The notes under the pieces: model-generated
Database searches by the model: none
What the model was told of the DNA's origin: nothing
Seen by the model: only the letters and a program-made list of their open reading frames with translations
NCBI GenBank assembly: GCA_944381185.1
Contig: CALWKE010000001.1
Span: 62,001-126,000 of the forward strand
From: an uncultured Clostridia bacterium
GTDB lineage: Bacteria; Bacillota; Clostridia; Christensenellales; UBA1242
Reading direction: 5' to 3'
Length of the DNA stretch: 64,000 nt
Part shown: positions 34,531 to 43,164 of the stretch, piece after piece
Layout of the letters: each line of letters starts with the position of its first letter
Position numbering within the stretch: position 1 is the first letter of the stretch
Translations under genes and position numbers: made by a program

Positions 34531-36366
34531 TTATTTAATAATATCTGGGTGATAAAAATCAAAAATTGTTTTTGCTAAAACTTCACCAATACCTTCAACT
34601 TTTTCAAGGTCGTTTTGGCTTGCCTTTGAAATTGCGTCAACTGACTTGAAATGTTTAATAAGCAAATTTATTTTCTTTTCACCAAGACCTTCAATTTCTG
34701 AAAGTGAACTTTTAAGCGACTTTCCTCTTAAACTTCTGTGAAATGTTATCGCAAACCTGTGTGATTCATCACGAACTCTTTGAAGAAGTCTTAAAACATA
34801 GTCTGATTTTGAAAGTCTTATTGGTTCATTTGATTTTGTTGTGCAAATTTCTTCATCTCGTTTAGCAAGTGAAATCATTGGAATATCAAGCCCTAAATCT
34901 TGAACTGCCCTATATGCTGAATGAAGTTGACCAAAACCACCATCAATCAAAATTAAATCTGGGCGTTTGCTAAAATTCTCCTTTTGTTCAATATAATCAG
35001 TAAGCCTTCTTGTTAACGTTTCATACATAGATGCAAAATCATCACTTCCAACAACCGTTTTAATTTTAAATTTTCTATATTCCTTATATGCTGGTTCACC
35101 ATTTTCAAACACAACCATGCTTGCAACACTAAACTCACCACTAATGTTTGAAATATCAAAACCCTCGATTCTTTTAAGTCGTTTTAATCCCAAAAGTTCT
35201 TTCAATTTTTCAAGAGCATCTATGGTCATTTGATATCTCTTTTCAATTCTATCTTTAGAGTGAACAAGTTGTTCTTTTGCATTTTTTAACGCATTTTGAA
35301 TTAACTCAACTTTAACACCAATCTTTGGAACAACAATTTTAACCACCCTGTTAAAATTAGACAAAAGATATTCTTGAAGCATTTGCTTTCGCTCTTCAGA
35401 AATTTCTTCAAGCACAATTTCTTTTGGAAGCATGCTTTGCTCACTATAATGATTAGAAATAAATTGAAGCAAAATATCTTGTTTTTCGCCAACAACATTG
35501 GTTATTGGAAAATTTATTTGCCCAACATTTTTGCCACCTCTTATCATCATCATATTAATGCAATAAACCTCATCTTGTTCAGCTATAACAAAAATATCAA
35601 TATTGCTGTCATTTGAAAGACTTGTTATTAATTCCTTATCAATGTTTTCCACCGATTTAAGCTGATTTCTAATAGCAAGTGCTTCTTCAAACTTAAGTTC
35701 ACTCGCAAATTTATTCATTTTTTCTTTTAGTTTCTTTTTAATATCGCCCGTTTTGCCATTCAAAAAGTCAATAACATTATTAATCACTTCGTCGTATTTT
35801 TTTGCATTTTCAAGCGAAACACAAGGGGCAACGCAATTGCCAATTTCGCCGTGCACACAAGGGCGTTCCAAAAAAGGTTTTTTGTCAAAATTAGTGTTGC
35901 ACCACCTAACTGAATACGCCGATTTAATAAGCGACATAAGTTCGCTTATTCTTGTTCCCGTAACATATGGTCCAAAGAGCAAAACACCACTCTGTGATTT
36001 TGGACGCCTTGCCACTTGAACTCTTGGATACTTTTCATTCATATCAATTTTTATGTAAGGAAATGACTTATCATCTTTAAGCAAAATATTATATTTTGGC
36101 ATATATTTTTTTATCAAATTGCACTCTAATGAAAAGGCATCGAGTTCAGAATTTGTTAAAATATAATCAAAATGGTCAATGTTTGAAACAAGTGCATAAG
36201 TTTTTTGAGTTTTTGGAGTGTTATCAAAATAACTCTTAACTCTGCGTTTTAAAGATTTTGCTTTGCCAACATAAATAACTTCCTCGCCCTCATTTTTCAT
36301 GATGTAAACGCCGGGCGACTCTGGAAGTTCCGTTTTAACTCTATTTAACAACTCTTCTCTATTCAT
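34531..36366 (-). CDS. uvrC: UvrABC excinuclease subunit C
   Basis: Makes both incisions in nucleotide excision repair. 611 residues. N-terminal GIY-YIG nuclease: PGVYIMKNEGEEVIYVGKAKSLKRRVKSYF; then the Cys cluster CVHGEIGNCVAPC, a UvrB-interacting UVR motif (KEKMNKFASELKFEEALAIRNQL), the RNase H-like nuclease with FDISNISGE and LILIDGGFGQL, and a C-terminal helix-hairpin-helix pair. The ATG at 36366 is chosen because an extended -10 promoter lies six bases before it and no SD is present, so the mRNA is predicted leaderless. Confidence 0.96.
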   Translation of the reverse strand: MNREELLNRVKTELPESPGVYIMKNEGEEVIYVGKAKSLKRRVKSYFDNTPKTQKTYALVSNIDHFDYILTNSELDAFSLECNLIKKYMPKYNILLKDDKSFPYIKIDMNEKYPRVQVARRPKSQSGVLLFGPYVTGTRISELMSLIKSAYSVRWCNTNFDKKPFLERPCVHGEIGNCVAPCVSLENAKKYDEVINNVIDFLNGKTGDIKKKLKEKMNKFASELKFEEALAIRNQLKSVENIDKELITSLSNDSNIDIFVIAEQDEVYCINMMMIRGGKNVGQINFPITNVVGEKQDILLQFISNHYSEQSMLPKEIVLEEISEERKQMLQEYLLSNFNRVVKIVVPKIGVKVELIQNALKNAKEQLVHSKDRIEKRYQMTIDALEKLKELLGLKRLKRIEGFDISNISGEFSVASMVVFENGEPAYKEYRKFKIKTVVGSDDFASMYETLTRRLTDYIEQKENFSKRPDLILIDGGFGQLHSAYRAVQDLGLDIPMISLAKRDEEICTTKSNEPIRLSKSDYVLRLLQRVRDESHRFAITFHRSLRGKSLKSSLSEIEGLGEKKINLLIKHFKSVDAISKASQNDLEKVEGIGEVLAKTIFDFYHPDIIK

Positions 36367-36372
36367 AATAAA

Positions 36373-36381
36373 ATTATAGCA
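36373..36381 (-). promoter_or_regulatory. Leaderless extended -10 promoter of uvrC
   Basis: Minus strand TG-C-TATAAT (TATAAT at 36373-36378), then six bases and the uvrC ATG. The -35 region falls inside the upstream terminator's T-tract. Confidence 0.65.
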
Positions 36382-36387
36382 CAATCA

Positions 36388-36424
36388 TAAAAAAAATAAA
36401 AGCAACAAATATATTGCTTTTATT
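36388..36424 (-). terminator. Terminator of the first kinase-like gene
   Basis: Minus strand AAAAGCAA-TATATTTG-TTGCTTTT followed by ATTTTTTTT. Confidence 0.7.
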
Positions 36425-37426
36425 TTACATTTGAAAATTAGTATTAATTTCTTTAATGCAATCATTTGCATCACTCTTTGGCATAATTTGAGTTAAAATA
36501 TTAAAAATCTTATCTAAAACTTCTTCGTTTGAAAGTTCAGGATTATCACAATACAAATTCATTATTGTTAAAAATCTAATGATTGTGTTTTTGCACTCTT
36601 TTATATTCTTTTGAATAAGTTTATCAAATTTGCTGTAATCTTGATTTTTGTCGCCATAAACAAGTTTATTATCTTTTGGTTTTGAAATATTTTCATTATA
36701 TTTAAATAGACCCACAAGCCAAAGAATAAATTTGTCTGTTCTATACTTTTCCAAATCGCATTCACGAATAATTGCATTATCAATAACCTTTATCTCTTTA
36801 GGATTAATAATTATGTTTGAAGGATAAATATCTGGCATGCTAAACTGCCCTTGAAGCATCATGTGATAAAGGTCTGTTAAAAGTTTAGCAAGTTCACTTT
36901 CAGGAAGAGCCGAAAGATATTCATTCATCATGATATAATCTTTCATATATCTTTTAACAATTTCATTAATAAGTGATTGATGCTTTTCTGGCTCATTTAT
37001 TGATGCTAAAAATTCCCTTTTGCCACAAAACGATTTACATAATGGAAAAATATCTTCAAGAAAACCATAATACATTTCTCTTCCATGAACTCTTTCTTCT
37101 AAAATATAATAAAAATAATCATATTCTTCTTTGTAATTTTTATTATTAATGTTTGGGATTTGAATCCACGAATAAATATTAGGAACTTTATATCCACTTT
37201 CAAAATATTTTTTTAATTCCTTGCAATAAAGGTCAAACATTTCAAAAAACTCTTGTTTATAAAGAACATTGTTTTCTTTTGCTATGGCAGTATATGATTT
37301 AACAACAAAATTTTTATCGATAAAATAAACAATTCCTTCGCCACCACTTTTGCTTGGAAATTGTTTTAATGATGGAATTAAATTTAAAAGCATTGCATCA
37401 TAATCATTAAAATTTACTTCGTTCAT
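36425..37426 (-). CDS. Protein-kinase-like protein, paralogue A
   Basis: A 333-residue protein related to the gene at 37513-38538. Features recall the protein-kinase-like fold: a Gly-rich loop GGEGIVYFI at about 28-36, a candidate ATP Lys in FVVKSY (Lys 43), a catalytic-loop-like MPDIYPSNIII (Asp and Asn five apart) at about 196, and VIDN as a DFG-like metal site. No HRD motif and no membrane helix. The C-terminal about 80 residues are helical (TIIRFLTIMNLYCDNPEL). Substrate unknown. SD AGGAAAA. Separated from its paralogue by the palindromic repeat, so separately transcribed or processed. Confidence 0.65.
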   Translation of the reverse strand: MNEVNFNDYDAMLLNLIPSLKQFPSKSGGEGIVYFIDKNFVVKSYTAIAKENNVLYKQEFFEMFDLYCKELKKYFESGYKVPNIYSWIQIPNINNKNYKEEYDYFYYILEERVHGREMYYGFLEDIFPLCKSFCGKREFLASINEPEKHQSLINEIVKRYMKDYIMMNEYLSALPESELAKLLTDLYHMMLQGQFSMPDIYPSNIIINPKEIKVIDNAIIRECDLEKYRTDKFILWLVGLFKYNENISKPKDNKLVYGDKNQDYSKFDKLIQKNIKECKNTIIRFLTIMNLYCDNPELSNEEVLDKIFNILTQIMPKSDANDCIKEINTNFQM

Positions 37427-37481
37427 AAAATTTTCCTATTAAACAAATTTTATTGTAAACCCGCATAATTGCTGAAAAATT

Positions 37482-37508
37482 AAGGTGTTATGTTAAACAT
37501 AACACCAA
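37482..37508. repeat. Palindromic repeat, copy 6
   Basis: AAGGTGTTATG, TTAAA, CATAACACC then AA instead of TT; follows the stop of the second kinase-like gene on the minus strand. Confidence 0.8.
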
Positions 37509-37512
37509 CATT

Positions 37513-38538
37513 TTAAATTGAATATCCCGTCATTTGAATAATTTTTGCCTTCTCACTATCGTTGCCAAAAATTTTTGTTAAGTTGTTATAAATAATTGCA
37601 AATAACCTGTCATCTTTGAGTCTTGGATTATTTAAACATCTCTTCATTACCCGCATCATCTTCTGAATTGCAGCACTACACATCTTTATATTTGAACTCA
37701 AATAATTCTCAACTTCATTTGCAAATGCTGGGTCACTTTTAACAGCTTCAACAAAACAAGGTTCTCTTTTTAATGTTTCAAAATTATTATAGTTAAAAAG
37801 ATTAATAATATCTTTAATCACATTATTGTTATAAATTTGCAATCTAGTTTTTGAATCGTCAGCTGAAAATCTGCTATCGTTATTTCTGTCAGTCATAAAC
37901 AAATCAATATGTGAAAATTTAGAACTCGCTGTATCAAGCAAAACATTTCTGCCTGAAACATCAGGAACTGACGCCTTTGAAAATTTATAGATGTTATAAG
38001 CGTCCATAATAAATTTTTCTAAAACTCTTTCGTCCGCCGATTCAATAAATTCATTAACTAAAATAAAATCATCAATATAACTTAAAATTATATCATGCAA
38101 AAGGTGTTCATCTTTTTGTTTTAAAGCATAGTCCAGCCCATATTTTTCATCATAATAAACATTCTTGCAGAACCTTTCAAGGTCAATATTAAATGTTTCT
38201 CTGCCTTTAATTTTCTCTTGCAAAATGTAGTAAGACTCAATGCCATGCTTGTCTGCAACTTTTTGATATTCGACAATCTTTGGAACATTAAGCCCTCTGT
38301 TATAAAGGTCAATCATCGACTTGCAATAAGGAACGAACATTTCTTTTAAAACTTCATCAAAGCCACCCTTATCTTCCATGTCAATATGATTATAATATTT
38401 TTTCAAAATTAATTCATCATTAATAAAGTAGGCAACACCTTCTGCCCCATGCGAATTTTTAAATTCACCAAGGTTTCCGCTGTAAACCAACCACTCAATC
38501 ATAGTCATACCATAAGGCTTACTTGAACTTCTATCCAT
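37513..38538 (-). CDS. Protein-kinase-like protein, paralogue B
   Basis: A 341-residue paralogue of the neighbouring gene: HGAEGVAYFINDELILKKYY (Gly-rich loop and candidate Lys), VPDVSGRNVLLDTA (catalytic-loop-like D....N), SHIDLFM as metal site, and matching C-terminal helices (MMRVMKRCLNNPRLKDDRLF against FLTIMNLYCDNPELSNEEVL). The ATG at 38538 is chosen because a consensus promoter ends six bases before it, with no SD; the 25-codon longer frame would lie in the promoter. Predicted leaderless. Unknown substrate; the pair sits between prfA and uvrC. Confidence 0.65.
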   Translation of the reverse strand: MDRSSSKPYGMTMIEWLVYSGNLGEFKNSHGAEGVAYFINDELILKKYYNHIDMEDKGGFDEVLKEMFVPYCKSMIDLYNRGLNVPKIVEYQKVADKHGIESYYILQEKIKGRETFNIDLERFCKNVYYDEKYGLDYALKQKDEHLLHDIILSYIDDFILVNEFIESADERVLEKFIMDAYNIYKFSKASVPDVSGRNVLLDTASSKFSHIDLFMTDRNNDSRFSADDSKTRLQIYNNNVIKDIINLFNYNNFETLKREPCFVEAVKSDPAFANEVENYLSSNIKMCSAAIQKMMRVMKRCLNNPRLKDDRLFAIIYNNLTKIFGNDSEKAKIIQMTGYSI

Positions 38539-38544
38539 AGTTAA

Positions 38545-38573
38545 ATTATAACATATATTTATAGTTATGTAAA
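38545..38573 (-). promoter_or_regulatory. Leaderless promoter of kinase-like gene B
   Basis: TTTACA (38568-38573), 17-bp spacer, TGT-TATAAT (38545-38550), six bases, ATG. Confidence 0.75.
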
Positions 38574-38674
38574 TATACAAAATAAAATTTATAATCATAT
38601 AAATTCTTATCAAAATTTCTTTATTCTAATATAAATAAAATATTTTATAAATTTTATATAAATGCAAATAAAAT

Positions 38675-38701
38675 AAGGTGCTATGCTAAACATAACACCT
38701 T
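38675..38701. repeat. Palindromic repeat, copy 7 (prfA terminator)
   Basis: AAGGTGCTATG, CTAAA, CATAACACCTT, four bases after the prfA stop; one mismatch between arms (C against A). Flanked by AAAAT and TGTTTT. Confidence 0.8.
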
Positions 38702-38705
38702 TGTT

Positions 38706-39776
38706 TTATTCTTCAATACTTGCAAGTTTTGCTTGCTGGTCAGCAATTTCAAGAGCCTTAACCATTTCACCAATATCACCATTCATAAAGTTTTCAAGTG
38801 AATATATTGTCATATTAATTCGGTGATCTGTTACTCTGCTTTGAGGATAGTTATATGTTCTAATCTTTTCACAGCGTTCCCCACCACCAACTTGAAGTTT
38901 TCTTTTTTCTGCATAAGCAGAATCTTCTTGTGATTGATAATAGTCATAAAGTTTTGACTTAAGCCAGTTCATTGCCTTTTCACGATTTTTGCCCTGACTT
39001 CTTTCATCTTGACAAGCAACAACTATGCCAGTTGGAATGTGAGTGATACGAATTGCAGATTCAGTTTTGTTTACATGCTGACCACCAGCACCACCCGACC
39101 TGTAGTAGTCAATTTGCAAATCTTTTTCATTGATTTCGATTTGAACATTCTTTGCTTCAGGAAGAACGGCAACTGTTGCTGTTGATGTGTGAATTCTTCC
39201 TGAACTTTCAGTAACGGGAACTCTTTGAACTCTGTGAACTCCGCTTTCATATTTAAATTTTGAAAAGGCTCCCTTTCCAGTAACCATAAAAGAAACTTCT
39301 TTCATAACACCATTTTCGCCAACATTTTCATCTAAAACCTCAACTTTAAAGTTGTTTTTATCAGCAAACATGTTATACATTCTAAAAAGGTCACCAGCAA
39401 AAATTCCTGCTTCATCGCCACCAACACCAGCACGAATTTCAACAATAACATTGCCCTCATCATTCTCATCTTTTGGAAGAAGCAAAATTTTGAGTTCATC
39501 TTCAATCTTTTTTAACTTTTCTTTTCCTGAATAAAACTCATCATTGAGCATGGCAATCATATCTGCATCTTTTTCGCTCTTCAAAAGTTCTTCAGCATCT
39601 GTCATATCTTTTTGAACTTTCTCGTATTCATCAAACTTTTCAACTATCGGAGCCAAACTTGCCTGCTCTTTAGATTTCTTTTGCCAAGACTGCATATCTG
39701 CAAGCACATTTGGGTCAATAAGTTCTTTGGTTAACTCTTCATACCTTTCTTTAATTTTTTTTAATCTTTCAATCAT
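38706..39776 (-). CDS. prfA: Peptide chain release factor 1
   Basis: Recognises UAA and UAG and releases the peptide. 356 residues. Has the GGQ loop YRSGGAGGQHVNKTESAIRITHIPTG and the codon-recognition region; a PxT motif is visible as HIPTG nearby and the anticodon-like region includes GRIHTSTATVAVLPE. SD AGGTGAG, nine bases after the next gene's end; heads a prmC-prfA unit in the order prmC upstream, prfA downstream of it on this strand is reversed: prmC is transcribed first. Confidence 0.96.
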   Translation of the reverse strand: MIERLKKIKERYEELTKELIDPNVLADMQSWQKKSKEQASLAPIVEKFDEYEKVQKDMTDAEELLKSEKDADMIAMLNDEFYSGKEKLKKIEDELKILLLPKDENDEGNVIVEIRAGVGGDEAGIFAGDLFRMYNMFADKNNFKVEVLDENVGENGVMKEVSFMVTGKGAFSKFKYESGVHRVQRVPVTESSGRIHTSTATVAVLPEAKNVQIEINEKDLQIDYYRSGGAGGQHVNKTESAIRITHIPTGIVVACQDERSQGKNREKAMNWLKSKLYDYYQSQEDSAYAEKRKLQVGGGERCEKIRTYNYPQSRVTDHRINMTIYSLENFMNGDIGEMVKALEIADQQAKLASIEE

Positions 39777-39784
39777 ATACTCAC

Positions 39785-40615
39785 CTATTTTTTTATTTGA
39801 GCAACAATAACTCTGTCATTGCCACCATAATCTTTATAGACTTGAATTTGAGAGTAATCATTTTCAAGAAGATTTTTAACTATTTCTGCTTGATTATAAC
39901 CAATCTCAAAATAAATTTTTCCCGAACTTGTAAGATAATCTGTTGACTGATTGATTATCTTTCTATAAAAATCAAGCCCATCAACTCCACCATCAAGGGC
40001 AAGAATTGGTTCATTAAGCCGAACTTCTGCCTGAAGAGTGCTTATCACATCACTTTCAATATATGGTGGGTTGCTGACAATATAATCAAACTTGATTTTC
40101 GGAACATTTTCAAATAAATTTGATTCAATAAACTCAACTTTTGCATTATTTTGTTCGGCATTATATTTTGCAATTTCAAGTGCCTTTTTGCTGACATCAA
40201 CTGCATAACACTCTGCATTTGTTTCTTTTTTTATGGTTACAATAATTGCTCCACTACCTGTTCCAATATCAAGAACTTTAACTGGTTTATTTTTACTTTT
40301 TATGTCTTTAACAATATTTTCAACCAAAATTTCTGTGTCTTGCCTTGGAATCAAAACATTTCTATCAACTTTAAATTCATAGCCATAAAAATAAGATTTG
40401 CCAAAAATATAATCAAGTGGAATATGTTTCACTCTCTTTTGAACTGCACTCATAATCTTTTCTTGGTCTTTGCCCGAAATCTCTTTAACAAATGGAAGCA
40501 TACTTCTTTTAATTCCAAGAACTTCAACCATAATCCAATCAATGTCTGCCAGTTCATCAATACCATTTTGTTTGAATTGTTCTTCAATTTTTTTTCTTAA
40601 ATCAAAATAATTCAT
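39785..40615 (-). CDS. prmC: Release factor glutamine methyltransferase
   Basis: Methylates the Gln of the GGQ motif of release factors; its gene is next to prfA as is usual. 276 residues. N-terminal helical domain, then LDIGTGSGAIIVTI (SAM motif I), YAVDVSKKALEIAKYNA, and the catalytic VSNPPYIESD. ATG at 40615 chosen (GGAAAA upstream); the eight-codon longer frame starts inside the rpmE terminator. Confidence 0.95.
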   Translation of the reverse strand: MNYFDLRKKIEEQFKQNGIDELADIDWIMVEVLGIKRSMLPFVKEISGKDQEKIMSAVQKRVKHIPLDYIFGKSYFYGYEFKVDRNVLIPRQDTEILVENIVKDIKSKNKPVKVLDIGTGSGAIIVTIKKETNAECYAVDVSKKALEIAKYNAEQNNAKVEFIESNLFENVPKIKFDYIVSNPPYIESDVISTLQAEVRLNEPILALDGGVDGLDFYRKIINQSTDYLTSSGKIYFEIGYNQAEIVKNLLENDYSQIQVYKDYGGNDRVIVAQIKK

Positions 40616-40630
40616 ATTTTTTCCAAAAAA

Positions 40631-40665
40631 AATGTGCATAAGAATATATTTCTTTTATGCACATT
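40631..40665 (-). terminator. Second terminator after rpmE
   Basis: AATGTGCATAA/TTATGCACATT, 11-bp stem, followed on the minus strand by TTTTTTTT. Confidence 0.8.
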
Positions 40666-40670
40666 AAAAA

Positions 40671-40693
40671 GTGCAGACAAAAACTGCCTGCAC
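40671..40693 (-). terminator. First terminator after rpmE
   Basis: Minus-strand GUGCAGGC/GUCUGCAC (one G-U) around AGUUUUU, then UUUUU. Two terminators in tandem insulate rpmE from prmC. Confidence 0.75.
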
Positions 40694-40706
40694 CACTTTG
40701 CAATAG

Positions 40707-40916
40707 CTATTTCTTGATTCCGTATCTTTTGTTGAATCTTTCAACTTTTCCACCAGCATCAACGATTTTTTGTGTTCCAGTGAAGAATGGGTGGCATTTG
40801 TTACAAATATCAACTTTAATAACATCACCATCTTTTGTTGAGCCTGTTTCAAAAGTGTTTCCACAAGCACAAACAACTTTTACTCTGTGATAGTTTGGAT
40901 GTACATTTTCTTTCAT
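40707..40916 (-). CDS. rpmE: Ribosomal protein bL31
   Basis: 69 residues; 50S ribosomal protein. Zinc-binding (Cys-containing) type: [12 protein letters not shown] and [14 protein letters not shown] hold the metal ligands, with the C-terminal [19 protein letters not shown]. Divergent from the 33-codon small gene. Confidence 0.97.
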   Translation of the reverse strand: MKENVHPNYHRVKVVCACGNTFETGSTKDGDVIKVDICNKCHPFFTGTQKIVDAGGKVERFNKRYGIKK

Positions 40917-41082
40917 ATCAATCTCTCCTTAAAAACATAAGCATTGAAATTATATAATACAAATTATTTATTGTCAAGTCTTTTTAAATTTTATTTTGCA
41001 TTCAAAAGTCCATTTTTTATTTTAAATTTGAATAATTAAATAAATTCTCGCAGAAACTAAATTTATAAAGGAGGAATAAGTT

Positions 41083-41184
41083 ATGCTTATTTGCAATTTT
41101 CCAAATAATGATGGGTTTATTGAAACTCTTGAAACCTACTCTGACGATGCCTACATTTTCTCTGCCCCTGAAACAATTGAGTAA
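41083..41184 (+). CDS. Small 33-residue protein next to radical SAM gene
   Basis: A 33-codon ORF (begins MLICNFPNND, ends FSAPETIE, stop at 41182) preceded by a perfect SD, AAAGGAGG, eight bases before the ATG, and followed immediately by a terminator, so it looks like a true gene. The peptide is acidic (about seven Asp/Glu), with one Cys, two Tyr and no membrane helix. A weak promoter (TTTGCA, 17 bp, TATTTT at 40995-41023) lies upstream. It is convergent with the radical SAM/nitroreductase pair. I do not recognise it; a small regulatory protein or a ribosomally made precursor peptide are both possible. Confidence 0.6.
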   Translation: MLICNFPNNDGFIETLETYSDDAYIFSAPETIE

Positions 41185-41216
41185 AAAAACAAGGAAATAT
41201 TTCCTTGTTTTTTTTA
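41185..41216. terminator. Bidirectional terminator
   Basis: Perfect palindrome AAAACAAGGAAAT/ATTTCCTTGTTTT with A and T tracts, serving the 33-codon gene and the radical SAM gene. Confidence 0.85.
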
Positions 41217-42542
41217 TTCACCTAAACCAATTTCACAGTTTGGACAACTGATATAAGGCATATTCATTTCAGATATTAATCTATGAATATATTCTGCCCT
41301 GTCCATGTATGAAAATTCACAATCTTTTTGATTTTTAACTTTTTCTTCAAATTCTTTAAATTTTGGGTGTTTAACAAGTCTTTTAATTATATTTGCCCTG
41401 CTGTTTTCACCCTTCAAATTTTTTCTATATTCAACAAAATCATCATAAGTAATTTCCCAATCTTCAGGATAAACTTCTGACGCATCAGCCGAAAGTTGCC
41501 TTCCACCAAACCAAGCAACGCTAACTTTTTCAAGTAAATCTTCTCTGCCTGCTTTAATTAATTCATTTAAAGTTGCCACCATAGACCAAATTGGAAAAGT
41601 TTTATGCATAAATTCTGGTGAATTAACATTATTTTTGTTATTAAAATTATCCTGAACGTCAAAAACATAATCACAAAAAGTATGCTTTCTTACATTCAAT
41701 GGAAAGAGTGTAACCGAATCAACACCAAATCCACCATCTTTATACGATGTAAGTGCGTCAATGATACTTTGAGCACTCTGCGCAATTTGCTCTTTTTGTG
41801 TTAAAAATGGAAGAGTTGCCATAACATTAACTTCAACCTCAATTCCATTTTGATGCAACAGGTCAACGGCCTTTTTGTAGGTTTCATTATCTATATTTTT
41901 AAATAAAAGTGTGTCACGAAGTTCGCTATTTGAACTTTCAAAACCAAGTTCTATAACAAAAGTTCCAATATCTTTATGTTTTTGTTTGAACTCAATTAAT
42001 TTTTGAATTGCATTAGATGCAACATAATTACCTTTTTCATCATAAGTGCCAAGAGTTTGATAGTGAGTTTCAAAAGACACACTTTCAATTGTTTTAATCT
42101 CTTTTAAAATCTCTTCAAGTTTTTCAAATACAATATCAAGACATTCTTTTGAAAATTCATTATAGTCAAGAATTGAACCAACAGAATCTAAAAGAATAGC
42201 ATAAATATCTTGACCTTTCCTTTGTTTTTCCAAAATAGAAACTTTAAATTTATCCATTTCTTCAGCAACAATTTTAGGTGTCAATTCAACACTGCTTGCA
42301 CCATAAGAACAAAAACAACATTGCCCAAGTTTGCAACCAGTTGATATAAAAGAAATTTGACCAAAAGCATTCATAAAAAACTGATTTGAATATTTATTAG
42401 TCTTTTTTTCTACGCCTTCAACCTGCGAAAGCGTTGTGTTTACTTCTGTTCCCTTAATTTTTCTGCTAAGCGAATATAAGTCTGCAAGTATTTCATTTTT
42501 AGGCAATGCTTTTTGACCTTTTCTTAATGATTCCCAATTCAT
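41214..42542 (-). CDS. Radical SAM protein with unusual CX4CX2C cluster site
   Basis: A 442-residue enzyme. Near residue 70 ISFISTGCKLGQCCFCSYG gives C70-x4-C75-x2-C78 (with an extra Cys76) in place of CX3CX2C; the rest has radical SAM barrel features such as SVSFETHYQTLGTY, VIELGFESSNSELRD and VEVNVMATLPFLT. The C-terminus ends with CPNC, a possible auxiliary metal site. The reaction is unknown; the pattern resembles COG1244-like or Elp3-like Fe-S oxidoreductases but I cannot assign it. SD AAAGGAGA. Cotranscribed with the nitroreductase upstream (11 bases apart). Confidence 0.75.
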   Translation of the reverse strand: MNWESLRKGQKALPKNEILADLYSLSRKIKGTEVNTTLSQVEGVEKKTNKYSNQFFMNAFGQISFISTGCKLGQCCFCSYGASSVELTPKIVAEEMDKFKVSILEKQRKGQDIYAILLDSVGSILDYNEFSKECLDIVFEKLEEILKEIKTIESVSFETHYQTLGTYDEKGNYVASNAIQKLIEFKQKHKDIGTFVIELGFESSNSELRDTLLFKNIDNETYKKAVDLLHQNGIEVEVNVMATLPFLTQKEQIAQSAQSIIDALTSYKDGGFGVDSVTLFPLNVRKHTFCDYVFDVQDNFNNKNNVNSPEFMHKTFPIWSMVATLNELIKAGREDLLEKVSVAWFGGRQLSADASEVYPEDWEITYDDFVEYRKNLKGENSRANIIKRLVKHPKFKEFEEKVKNQKDCEFSYMDRAEYIHRLISEMNMPYISCPNCEIGLGE

Positions 42543-42553
42543 AACTTTCTCCT

Positions 42554-43105
42554 TTAATTTTTAATTAAAATTTCTTTAAGTGATTTTTTCTTTGCTCTTG
42601 GAAGAATTTTTCCTTCATATCCAAAACAAATTGCAGAAATAAACATATAATCAGGGCAAAACATTTTTACAAGTTCATCTTTAATAACACAAATATCATA
42701 AATCCAAAGAGAACCAATACCAAGTTCTGTTGCTCGAAGCAAAGCATTTTCAATGCTTGCACCCATTGAAAAGTAATATGGTTCAAGCCAATGATTTTGA
42801 GCAACAATTTCTTTGTAATCCATAAAAGCTAGCACAAGTTTGCTTGATTGCTTCAAAATTCTAACCGTTTCAATTCCCGTTTCTTCAGAATTTTCTTCAA
42901 TTAATTTTTTTTCAAACATATCAACAACCTGATTTTTTTGTTCATCAGTTAGTATCAAATATCTCCAAGGTTGCCTGTTTTTTGCTGACGGAGCAAGCCT
43001 TGCACAATCTAAAATATCTAAAATACATTCATCAGACACTTGCTTATCACTAAAAAATCGAACACTTTTTCTATTTTCAATAATTTTTTTGCAGGTATCA
43101 GTCAT
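42554..43105 (-). CDS. Nitroreductase-family FMN oxidoreductase
   Basis: A 183-residue flavoprotein of the nitroreductase fold: RKSVRFFSDKQVSDE and APSAKNRQPWRYLILTDEQK (FMN-binding), GASIENALLRATELGIGSLWIYD. Substrate unknown; the family includes NAD(P)H-dependent reductases and peptide-modifying dehydrogenases. SD AAGGAGA. First gene with the radical SAM protein, under a promoter overlapped by a 16-bp palindrome. Confidence 0.85.
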   Translation of the reverse strand: MTDTCKKIIENRKSVRFFSDKQVSDECILDILDCARLAPSAKNRQPWRYLILTDEQKNQVVDMFEKKLIEENSEETGIETVRILKQSSKLVLAFMDYKEIVAQNHWLEPYYFSMGASIENALLRATELGIGSLWIYDICVIKDELVKMFCPDYMFISAICFGYEGKILPRAKKKSLKEILIKN

Positions 43106-43124
43106 ATAAATTCTCCTTGCACAT

Positions 43125-43153
43125 ATTATACTACATTTTTACATATATGTAAA
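43125..43153 (-). promoter_or_regulatory. Promoter and operator-like palindrome of the nitroreductase operon
   Basis: TTTACA (43148-43153), 17-bp spacer, TATAAT (43125-43130) on the minus strand. The perfect palindrome TTTACATATATGTAAA (43138-43153) covers the -35 box and part of the spacer, as an operator would. Confidence 0.65.
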
Positions 43154-43164
43154 TGTATAAAGTA

